Notes under the pieces: model-generated
What the model was told of the DNA's origin: nothing
Databases searched by the model: none
The model's input: only the letters and a program-made list of their open reading frames with translations
From: MGBC108787 sp964430695
GTDB taxonomy: Bacteria > Bacillota_I > Bacilli_A > RF39 > UBA660
Length of the DNA stretch: 11,934 nt
Reading direction: 5' to 3'
NCBI GenBank assembly: GCA_964430695.1
Contig: CAYSFO010000041.1
Coordinates: 1-11,934 of the forward strand
Made by a program: the position numbers and the translations under genes
Part shown: piece after piece, positions 6,262 to 11,919 of the stretch
Position numbering within the stretch: position 1 is the stretch's first letter
Layout of the letters: every line of letters begins with the position of its first letter

Positions 6262-6291
6262 AAAAAAAAAGACACTTGTAAAACAAATGTC
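6262..6291 (-). terminator. Strong terminator of rpsB-tsf
   Basis: On the minus strand GACATTTGT-TTT-ACAAGTGTC (6291-6271) is a 9-bp stem with one U.G pair, followed by nine T (6270-6262). The stem begins with the last base of the tsf stop codon TAG. Confidence 0.85.
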
Positions 6292-7172
6292 TAATTAGTT
6301 CCATTCACTTGATTCATTACTTCTTCGGCAAAGTTATCTGTTCTTTTTTCCATTCCTTCTCCAACTTCATAACGAATCATTTTTTTAATTTCTCCACCAC
6401 TGTTAGTTACGTAAGTATTAACACTTATATCTCCATCTTTAATGAAAGCTTGTTCAGCAAGACATATTTCTTTATAAAACTTCTTAATTCTACCTTCTAC
6501 CATTTTTTCTGCTATATCTGCTGGTTTTCCTTCATTCATTGATTGTTCTTTTAGAACTTCACGTTCACGCGCTACTACATCCTCTGGAACATCACTTATA
6601 AATACATAACGTGGTGCCATAGCTGCAGCTTGCATAGCGACATCTTTAGCAATTTCTTCGTTTGCTCCTCTAAGTACAGTTAAGACAGCTATTTTACCAC
6701 CCATGTGTAAATAAGAACCGAATACTTCCTCACTAGATTTTTCAACAACTTCTATTCTACGAAGAGATAATTTTTCACCAATTTTAGCCGTTTTAGCAAT
6801 AATTAAATCTTCAACAGTACCTTCTTCAACAGATAGTTTTAAAACTTCATCTAACGTTGTAGCAGTACTATTTAAAACAGCATTTCCAATGGTATCAATC
6901 ATACTCGTAAACTCTTCATTTTTACTAACGAAGTCTGTTTCTGAATTTACTTCTAAAATGACAGCTTTATCAGCACTTACATAAATATTTGCAAGTCCTT
7001 CCGCAGCAATACGAGATCCTTTTTTCTCAGCCTTAGCAATACCTTTTTCTCTTAAATAATCCATAGCGGCATCAATATCACCATTGCATTCTGCTAAAGC
7101 TTTTTTACAATCCATCATTCCAGCGCCGCTTTTTTCACGTAAATCTTTTACTAAACTTGCAGTAACTTCCAT
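6291..7172 (-). CDS. tsf: Translation elongation factor Ts
   Basis: 293 residues. The N-terminal UBA-like domain (VTASLVKDLREKSGAGMMDC, KKALAECNGDIDAAMDYLRE) and the nucleotide-exchange core with SETDFVSKNEEF, AVLTVLRGANEEIAKDVAMQ and the C-terminal YVTNSGGEIKKMIRYEVGEG are all intact. EF-Ts recycles EF-Tu by releasing GDP; the TDFVxxN loop and its neighbourhood contact EF-Tu. The start is ATG 7172, as AAAGGAG lies nine bases upstream; GTG 7181 is too close to that site. It follows rpsB by 19 bases in one transcript and ends in a strong terminator, so the downstream genes need their own promoters. Confidence 0.97.
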   Translation of the reverse strand: MEVTASLVKDLREKSGAGMMDCKKALAECNGDIDAAMDYLREKGIAKAEKKGSRIAAEGLANIYVSADKAVILEVNSETDFVSKNEEFTSMIDTIGNAVLNSTATTLDEVLKLSVEEGTVEDLIIAKTAKIGEKLSLRRIEVVEKSSEEVFGSYLHMGGKIAVLTVLRGANEEIAKDVAMQAAAMAPRYVFISDVPEDVVAREREVLKEQSMNEGKPADIAEKMVEGRIKKFYKEICLAEQAFIKDGDISVNTYVTNSGGEIKKMIRYEVGEGMEKRTDNFAEEVMNQVNGTN

Positions 7173-7191
7173 AATGCACACTCCTTTTCTA

Positions 7192-8220
7192 TTATTTTAA
7201 ATTGCTTATAAGTTCATCTTTTTTCATTGTAGAATATCCTTTTAAGCCTTGTTCTTTTGCAATGACTTTTAATTCAGCCAAAGTCATTTTACTATAATCT
7301 TTTTTCTCTTCCTTTTTAGGAGATTTTTTTTCTACTTTTTCTGCTTGTTCTTCTTTTTTTGCAGTTGTTTTCTTTTCAACTTTTTCTTCTTTTGTTTCCT
7401 TTTCTTCTTCAGAAGCACTCTCTTCTACAGCAGAATTTTCTACCTTTTTTGCTTTCTCTTCTATAGATTCACTTGGCATAATTTCTTTCATATCTGCTTT
7501 TTTATTTTTATCTTCTTCTGTTACGTAATCAACCATTTCTAAATTACGAGATTCGCAGATTGCATTATTTAAAACTCCTACAACGACTTTAACAGCACGA
7601 ACAGCATCATCATTTGCAGGAATGACATAATCTACATCATCTGGGTCACAATTTGTATCCACTAAACCAAATACGGGAATATTTAATTTTCTCGCTTCAC
7701 GAATAGCATTGATTTCCTTTTTAGGATCCACAATAATAATTGCTTGTGGTAATTTATACATTTCACGAATACCACATAAAACACGATTTAATTTATCATA
7801 CTCTTTTTGAAGTCCAATTACTTCTTTTTTAGGTAAGACAGCAAAAATGCCTTCTTTTTCCATGTTTTCAATTTCTTCAAGTCTTTTAACTCTTCTTCTA
7901 ATGGTTCTGAAATTTGTTAATGTTCCACCTAACCATCTTTCGCATACATAGTAACTATTACTACGAATTGCTTCTTCTTTGCAAACTTCACTCGCTTGCT
8001 TTTTGGTACCTACAAAAAGAAAAGTTCCACCATTATCAGCGATTGCTTTAATCTCTTTATAAGCTTCCTCTAATTTTTCTACTGTTTTTGCTAAATCAAT
8101 GATATGTATTTCATCTCTTGCAGCAAAAATATATTGTTTCATCTTTGGATTCCATCTTTTTGTTTGATGTCCAAAATGAACTCCTGCTTCTAATAAATAA
8201 CTCATAGAAACAACGGCCAT
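7192..8220 (-). CDS. rpsB: 30S ribosomal protein uS2 with C-terminal Rho-N/SAP-like extension
   Basis: Residues 1-230 are a standard uS2: LLEAGVHFGHQTKRWNPKMK, FVGTKKQA, RWLGGTLTNFRTIRRRVKRL, the VIGLQKEYDKLNRVL helix, AIIIVDPKKEINAIREARKL and GLVDTNCDPDDVDYVIPAND. Residues about 235-308 are a linker of almost only K, E, A and S. The last 34 (DYSKMTLAELKVIAKEQG, then LKGYSTMKKDELISNL) match the Rho N-terminal/SAP-like helix-extended-loop-helix pattern, usually nucleic-acid binding. Typical S2 is 230-260 residues; this one is 342. ATG 8220 follows AAGGAGG at eight bases. It heads the rpsB-tsf transcript, with the promoter at 8340-8368 and a leader of over 100 bases. Confidence 0.97.
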   Translation of the reverse strand: MAVVSMSYLLEAGVHFGHQTKRWNPKMKQYIFAARDEIHIIDLAKTVEKLEEAYKEIKAIADNGGTFLFVGTKKQASEVCKEEAIRSNSYYVCERWLGGTLTNFRTIRRRVKRLEEIENMEKEGIFAVLPKKEVIGLQKEYDKLNRVLCGIREMYKLPQAIIIVDPKKEINAIREARKLNIPVFGLVDTNCDPDDVDYVIPANDDAVRAVKVVVGVLNNAICESRNLEMVDYVTEEDKNKKADMKEIMPSESIEEKAKKVENSAVEESASEEEKETKEEKVEKKTTAKKEEQAEKVEKKSPKKEEKKDYSKMTLAELKVIAKEQGLKGYSTMKKDELISNLK

Positions 8221-8333
8221 AAAAAATTCCTCCTTCGTTTTAACATCTGCTTTAGATCAACTTTCCTTCATCACCTCTTCGGCACTCGACAAAGAAAATA
8301 CTTAAAACATGTTTATTTGCTAACTTTTTAGCC
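8221..8333 (-). promoter_or_regulatory. rpsB 5' leader, candidate structured region
   Basis: The expected leader from the start point near 8333 to the ATG. It begins with a small hairpin (GCTAA/TTAGC) and contains a long-range pairing GTTTTAA (8308-8302) with TTAAAAC (8243-8237), whose 3' arm abuts the AAGGAGG site at 8235-8229. The enclosed stretch 8262-8290 is richer in G and C than the surrounding intergenic DNA, and includes a second ribosome-site-like AAGAGGTGATG. S2 is autoregulated through its leader in other bacteria, so a control element is reasonable here, but I do not recognise a known class. Confidence 0.45.
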
Positions 8334-8336
8334 AAT

Positions 8337-8356
8337 AGTATTTTAGCAAAAATACT
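8337..8356. repeat. 20-base palindrome over the rpsB -10 region
   Basis: AGTATTTT-AGCA-AAAATACT, with eight perfectly matched bases on each side of a 4-base centre, covers the -10 hexamer and the adjoining spacer of the rpsB promoter. Its half-site AAAATACT(T) recurs nearby at 8295-8303, 8367-8375 and 8470-8478. It could be an operator, or just AT-rich symmetry. Confidence 0.5.
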
Positions 8357-8368
8357 CTTACTTAACAA
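8340..8368 (-). promoter_or_regulatory. rpsB-tsf promoter with extended -10
   Basis: On the minus strand TTGTTA (8368-8363), a 17-base spacer ending in TGC, and TAAAAT (8345-8340). The arrangement matches that of rpsU. From here back to 8520 no gene is visible; that stretch holds AT-rich DNA with repeats of AAAATACTT. Confidence 0.7.
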
Positions 8369-8487
8369 GTATTTTTTATATAAAATCTTTTCATTTACTA
8401 AAAATATGTTTTGTAATGTAGAAAAATGATTAATGAACTTTATTTATGACATGCCTATTTTTTTCAAATAAAATACTTCAAAAAAAC

Positions 8488-8517
8488 TTGCATATTGTTT
8501 AAAATGTGTTATATTAT
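8488..8517 (+). promoter_or_regulatory. Rightward promoter in front of a hairpin
   Basis: TTGCAT (8488-8493), an 18-base spacer and TATTAT (8512-8517). It points at the hairpin 8522-8566 and there is no rightward gene for it to serve nearby. In AT-rich DNA such matches are common, so this is tentative. Confidence 0.4.
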
Positions 8518-8521
8518 ATTT

Positions 8522-8566
8522 AAAAAGAGCAATCGTGTCTCAATGTGGATGCGGTTAGCTCTTTTT
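8522..8566 (+). ncRNA. Large hairpin: bidirectional terminator or very small RNA
   Basis: AAAAAGAGC AATCG pairs with CGGTT (A bulge) GCTCTTTTT, about 14 bp with a 16-base loop, and ends in T-rich sequence. It lies against the TAA of the minus-strand nuclease gene and can serve as its terminator. However, the stem contains a U.G pair in the rightward RNA that is an A.C mismatch in the leftward one, and a rightward promoter lies immediately before it. So a rightward transcript of about 45 bases consisting of little more than this hairpin is possible. Confidence 0.45.
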
Positions 8567-9075
8567 TATTTTCTTTTATAAATTGCTATTAATTTATTAT
8601 TTTTCTTGATAATCATTATATCTAACCAATTTCTATTTTTCATATTATATATTCTTGTCACTTGATTTAATATTTCCACGATAGATAATGGACAACTTGA
8701 AATATCAATAATAAAATTTTTTGCTTGCGCTTTATTTCCTTTTATTAAACTATCTACAACTCTTTTACCACTCCCTGAAATACTTTTTAAATCAAAATAT
8801 TCTCCATTATATAAATAATCTGGAGTTTTAATATTCTGGGGATAATTTATTCTAGGAAGCAAAAATAATTCACCACCAAAAGTATTTTCTAACCAGATTG
8901 CAACTTCTTTTTCTTTTTTGCTATAATCTAAAACAACACTTTTATTATCCACATAATATTTTACTTTATCTTTATTCTTAAAATATCTAGCTTCCAATAC
9001 TGGATGACTATTTGGAGTTGCATTATTTAGCCAATTTTTTGTAATATCAATATATTGTTTTGTAGAATCTGCCAT
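8566..9075 (-). CDS. Stand-alone CdiA-CT-like PD-(D/E)xK tRNase-type nuclease
   Basis: 169 residues from ATG 9075 (AAGAG about nine bases upstream; TTG 9084 is an alternative). From about residue 43 it follows the CdiA C-terminal tRNase domain: VVLDYSKKEKEVAIWLENTF with the catalytic-type glutamate, LLPRINYPQNIKTPDYLYNG, EYFDLKSISG, then KAQAKNFIIDISSCPL and WLDIMIIKKNNKLIAIYKRK. Key residues are the PD at 85-86 and the D95-x-K97, the PD-(D/E)xK site. In this family the domain is delivered by large surface or phage proteins and cuts tRNA; here there is no signal peptide or delivery part. Residues 1-42 are of unknown role. A partner or immunity protein could be the divergent 200-residue gene, but that is inference. 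Confidence 0.75.
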   Translation of the reverse strand: MADSTKQYIDITKNWLNNATPNSHPVLEARYFKNKDKVKYYVDNKSVVLDYSKKEKEVAIWLENTFGGELFLLPRINYPQNIKTPDYLYNGEYFDLKSISGSGKRVVDSLIKGNKAQAKNFIIDISSCPLSIVEILNQVTRIYNMKNRNWLDIMIIKKNNKLIAIYKRK

Positions 9076-9165
9076 AAAAGTCAACTCTTCTCTAAAAAAG
9101 TTGCTTTTTAAACTAACATGACATTTCTAAAATATTTGTCGAATCAAATACCAACACAATTAGTC

Positions 9166-9193
9166 TTGACAATCCACATTTATCAATTATTAT
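9166..9193 (+). promoter_or_regulatory. Strong sigma-A promoter of the 200-residue gene
   Basis: A perfect TTGACA (9166-9171), a 16-base spacer and TATTAT (9188-9193). It is followed by AAGGAG at 9205-9210, eight bases before ATG 9219. The region 9085-9218 is shared with the nuclease gene, which reads away on the other strand. Confidence 0.75.
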
Positions 9194-9218
9194 AGTACTT
9201 ATTTAAGGAGCCAAAAAT

Positions 9219-9821
9219 ATGGGAATTAATATAAAACAACAATATGGAAAAGAAACGAGCTTAGAGTGTTGCTATGATTTTCTTTGCAGTCATCCAGAAG
9301 ATACTATAGAAGATATTCGCAAAAGATTTTATTACCATAAAGCTTTTGCAAACAATTACAATTATATAATTTACCAATATTACTATAATTATAATGGAGA
9401 TGCAGATGATTATGAATTTCGCAAAACACAAGAAAGAGAATATGCAAAACTTTATACTCTACAAAGACTTACCTATGATTGTTATCTTGCTATCCTTTTA
9501 CATCGATTAAACCCAGAACAATTTAAACATATTATTACGGGATTATGTAGTTATTTTAATTGCAGTGATGCAAAAATTTCTGTTCCACTTAAAGATATAA
9601 TAAAACAGGAAAAAACAGAATATACTTTAACCAAAGAACAATATATCGGAAAATTAGAATCAACCCTTCATCCTTCCACTAATGTTGGAGATTATAGTGT
9701 CACACCAAGTTTAGGAAGTGTAATTGAAATAGAAAAAGAAATTATTAAGCCTAACGAAGAAATCATTTGTTTACGAAGAGAAAAAAAGATAACTTATGGA
9801 GATTTAAAGATATTTGAATAA
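9219..9821 (+). CDS. Hypothetical tyrosine-rich protein, 200 residues
   Basis: The only rightward gene. ATG 9219 has AAGGAG at ideal distance and a strong promoter. The product is soluble and unusually rich in tyrosine in its first half (NNYNYIIYQYYYNYNGDADD); residues about 70-115 look helical (REYAKLYTLQRLTYDCYLAI) and the end is beta-like with KKITYGDLKIF. I do not recognise it. No helix-turn-helix, nuclease or membrane motif is visible. The divergent layout with the toxin-like nuclease, and its strong own promoter, would suit an immunity or antitoxin protein, but nothing in the sequence itself shows binding. No clear terminator follows; the end is 12 bases from the convergent gene. Confidence 0.72.
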   Translation: MGINIKQQYGKETSLECCYDFLCSHPEDTIEDIRKRFYYHKAFANNYNYIIYQYYYNYNGDADDYEFRKTQEREYAKLYTLQRLTYDCYLAILLHRLNPEQFKHIITGLCSYFNCSDAKISVPLKDIIKQEKTEYTLTKEQYIGKLESTLHPSTNVGDYSVTPSLGSVIEIEKEIIKPNEEIICLRREKKITYGDLKIFE

Positions 9822-9833
9822 TCATACTCAATA

Positions 9834-10271
9834 TCACTTAAATAGTTTCATCTTTTTAAGTGTATAAATCACGATATTAATAAAAAAGCTGATTGCAAAT
9901 AACATATAGTAAAAATAATTTAATTTTAAAATACGACTACACACAATAATTATAACGAGTGCTAAGATATGTAATAAAAATAGTAATAATTTATTTTCTG
10001 AAAACACTTTTTTTATATTTACAATATGCATATTATCTTCATATAGTCGATTCACAAAAAAATATAGATTCATTGTTGCAAATAACATTTCGATAACAAA
10101 TATTTTATTAAATTTTGAAAAATAAATGAATAGACAAATTAAAATAATACTATCAAATCGAAAAAGGGAAAATATACTTTTATGATCTAAATCAATCAAT
10201 GTTTTAAATATATTTATTGAATAATAAAATACCCAAGGTATGATTGATAAATAGATAATAATACGATTCAT
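9834..10271 (-). CDS. Small multi-pass membrane protein, 145 residues
   Basis: Start at ATG 10271, with AGGTGAT upstream; ATG 10277 and GTG 10280 overlap that site. Hydrophobic helices lie at about 4-22, 43-54, 60-76, 93-114 and 119-137, so four or five membrane spans, with a basic end (KKMKLFK). It is very rich in I, F, L, Y and N. The family is not recognised. The 60-base stretch 10081-10140 within it has only 8 G or C, much lower than the surface-protein gene upstream. It follows the STAS-like gene in the same direction after 55 bases and may be co-transcribed with it. Confidence 0.65.
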   Translation of the reverse strand: MNRIIIYLSIIPWVFYYSINIFKTLIDLDHKSIFSLFRFDSIILICLFIYFSKFNKIFVIEMLFATMNLYFFVNRLYEDNMHIVNIKKVFSENKLLLFLLHILALVIIIVCSRILKLNYFYYMLFAISFFINIVIYTLKKMKLFK

Positions 10272-10326
10272 CTTCATCACCTATAAAAAGTATATCATGA
10301 AATCACTTGATTTAAATCTTTTTTAA

Positions 10327-10548
10327 TTATTTAATAAGTAAGTTCCCAGAATATTTATGATAATATTTTCTTTTAAAAGCACTTAATAAATGTTTATCAT
10401 AAAATCCTCGAATCGATATGACTACTCTATTTATACCATAATCATCTAAAATCCGGAAAAGTCTTCTTTCTATACTTGTTATTGTCTCTAAATTAATATC
10501 TTTTGTAACATCTACATATAATGTTTCATTTCTATAATATAATTCCAT
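10327..10548 (-). CDS. Small STAS-like protein, 73 residues
   Basis: ATG 10548 has AGGTGA five bases upstream. The product begins like an anti-sigma-factor antagonist: a beta strand LYYRNETLYVDVT, a helix ETITSIERRLFRILDDYG and a strand NRVVISIRGF, as in SpoIIAA/STAS domains. It then diverges: the usual phosphorylatable serine motif (DSSG) is replaced by DKHLLSAFKRKY and the protein ends about 30 residues early with a basic tail. So it may be a shortened or functionless STAS relative, or an unrelated alpha/beta fragment. No sigma or anti-sigma gene is in the window. Confidence 0.5.
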   Translation of the reverse strand: MELYYRNETLYVDVTKDINLETITSIERRLFRILDDYGINRVVISIRGFYDKHLLSAFKRKYYHKYSGNLLIK

Positions 10549-10573
10549 AATTATCACCTAATGATAGCATAAC

Positions 10574-10595
10574 AAAAAGAAAGATAACTTTCTTT
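10574..10595 (-). terminator. Terminator after the surface-protein gene
   Basis: On the minus strand AAAGAAAG-TTAT-CTTTCTTT (10595-10576) is a perfect 8-bp stem followed by TT and G-interrupted T's. It lies about 50 bases beyond the stop at 10647. TGCTATCAT just after it (10569-10561) resembles an extended -10 for the STAS-like gene, but is too close to that ribosome site for certainty. Confidence 0.6.
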
Positions 10596-10646
10596 CTTTT
10601 CGACATGATATACCCAAATATGTGGTTGTTTATTGATTTTCAAAAG

Positions 10647-11798
10647 TCAAGATAACACCCAAGGTTTAGCTTTCGTTCCAGATCCAGAGGATGCAGAGAC
10701 TCCAGATTTAAGAGTGACGATAGGGCGTATTGCATTACTACTGTCGCTGCTCTTAAAACTATAATTCTGATAGGTATATATGCCGGAGATTAGGAATGCA
10801 CCGAGTTCCGGATTCGAATCAACGTAACGCCCATGCCAGAAGTAGATATTGGAAGAGTTATAGCCATACTGGCGAGCAGCAAGCCAGTATGATGTTGCAG
10901 TCGTTGTCGCAGTTACTTTATTTGCTACTAATGTGCCTAATGCATTTTTTACTAAATTTGTATCCGATGCATATAATGTGTCTCCTCCACCTAACGTTTC
11001 ATATTGATTTCCATGTTCATCTGTTTTCGTTGTCCATGGCGCAGGATTTGTAAATTTTGATGTGTCTGTTATAAATTCTGTTTGGCCATTGTATCCCATA
11101 TGTTTTGTTGTTAACGTATAGTTATAGTTTGCATATAGACTTGCTATAATATTTAATGCTCCTACGAAATTTAAGTATCCTGTTTGACCATTAAAATAAA
11201 CAGCTGTACTTGATACATATTCTGACACCATTTCGATGGTTCCATCATTATTAATTCGGATAATTCTCCATAATTTTAGTTCGCTTGGTTTGATGGTTTG
11301 GGCACTTGTATATCCTGTAAGCCCTGTTGGTATTGCATAGGTAGCTATCGTTGGTGTCATTTGTACATACTCTCCCACTTTGGCTGTTGCTGCAAGACCT
11401 GTTTTCGTTGTTGCCGTTGTATCTCCTACACATCCTTTGGTTCCTTTTACTCCAAATATGGTTACACCACACGCTATATTACCTGCTTTTAGATTACTAT
11501 CTCCTTTGATAATTTGATTTTCACTTAAATATTGTCCTGCAGATATGATTTGATTACTTGTTCCTGGTGTATACGTAGCAGAAGATTTACTTGGGATTGT
11601 TCCTACCACTAGTTTGCCTTTGTAATACGTTTGATAGCCAGATAGTACTTTTGTTTCATCTGCATCTCCACTTAAACATATATTTAAGTTCTCATTTAAT
11701 TCATCTAATGCTTCTGTTACATTTCCTTCTCCATATAATACATTATCACTTGTTATGGCTTTTACTTCTGAAGTCATAAATAGAATGAATAAAATCAC
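10647..11798 (-). CDS. Secreted tail-fibre-like surface protein, body (likely out of frame with its start)
   Basis: Intact frame of 383 codons. It opens within a hydrophobic signal segment (IIVILFILFMTSEVKA, cleavage likely after VKA), then VTEALDELNENL, a module of the tail-fibre kind (ATYTPGTSNQIISAGQYLS followed by a GDSNLKAGNI and GVTIFGVKGT stretch), a middle LKLWRIIRINNDGTIEMVSE part, and a C-terminal domain ending YWLAARQYG...IRPIVTLKSGV...PWVLS, seen in many gut Firmicute surface proteins. Four cysteines. No sorting motif. The only start in this frame (GTG 11798) has no ribosome site and lies inside the hydrophobic core. The real start is at 11919, in a different frame; a ten-G run at 11866-11875 separates them. 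With nine G the product would be 423 residues with a basic 38-residue lead. Confidence 0.72.
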   Translation of the reverse strand: MILFILFMTSEVKAITSDNVLYGEGNVTEALDELNENLNICLSGDADETKVLSGYQTYYKGKLVVGTIPSKSSATYTPGTSNQIISAGQYLSENQIIKGDSNLKAGNIACGVTIFGVKGTKGCVGDTTATTKTGLAATAKVGEYVQMTPTIATYAIPTGLTGYTSAQTIKPSELKLWRIIRINNDGTIEMVSEYVSSTAVYFNGQTGYLNFVGALNIIASLYANYNYTLTTKHMGYNGQTEFITDTSKFTNPAPWTTKTDEHGNQYETLGGGDTLYASDTNLVKNALGTLVANKVTATTTATSYWLAARQYGYNSSNIYFWHGRYVDSNPELGAFLISGIYTYQNYSFKSSDSSNAIRPIVTLKSGVSASSGSGTKAKPWVLS

Positions 11799-11853
11799 TA
11801 TAATTGTTATTCGTTTTTTGTTTTGGCTAAACCGTTTTAGTCTCTCTGGGTTC

Positions 11854-11919
11854 CTATCTAATGTACCCCCCCCCCAGACGACTTTTTCTGGTTGGGAGGT
11901 TTTGTTTCATTTTTTTCAT
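11854..11919 (-). pseudogene. Translated 5' end of the surface-protein gene, frameshifted at poly-G
   Basis: GAGGAGGAAAAGAAA directly before ATG 11919 is the strongest ribosome site in this area. From it the frame reads MKKMKQNLPTRKSRLGGG, then YIR and TAG at 11856-11854: 21 codons. Losing one G at 11866-11875 moves the frame to GTLDRNPERLKRFSQNKKR and on into the signal segment and body of the surface protein without a stop. So this is the 5' part of the same gene in an OFF setting, or an assembly slip. ATG 11910 is a second in-frame start. Confidence 0.7.
11866..11875 (-). repeat. Ten-G homopolymer inside the surface-protein gene
   Basis: Ten consecutive C on the given strand (G on the coding strand). 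Such a run is very unlikely by chance in DNA this AT-rich. It sits in the coding sequence about 45 bases after the start codon, and its length sets the reading frame of the gene downstream. Confidence 0.85.

Noticed and set aside
6309..6542. 77-codon plus-strand frame opposite tsf
   Set aside because: A shadow of tsf with a phenylalanine-rich product and no ribosome site.
8400..8520. Possible small genes or CRISPR-like repeats upstream of rpsB
   Set aside because: Only frames under 20 codons without ribosome sites, and no regularly spaced repeats with spacers.
9829..9860. Inverted repeat CACTTAA/TTAAGTG between the convergent genes at 9821 and 9834
   Set aside because: A 14-base loop and no T run on either side, and it lies mostly inside the membrane-protein gene, so it is not called a terminator.
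10811..10821. GATTCGAATC, similar to a tRNA T-loop
   Set aside because: It lies within the surface-protein coding frame; no acceptor stem, D arm or anticodon arm can be built around it.
11251..11779. Three frames of 62-73 codons over the surface-protein gene
   Set aside because: Out-of-frame or antisense readings, cysteine- or leucine-rich, within a well-supported gene.
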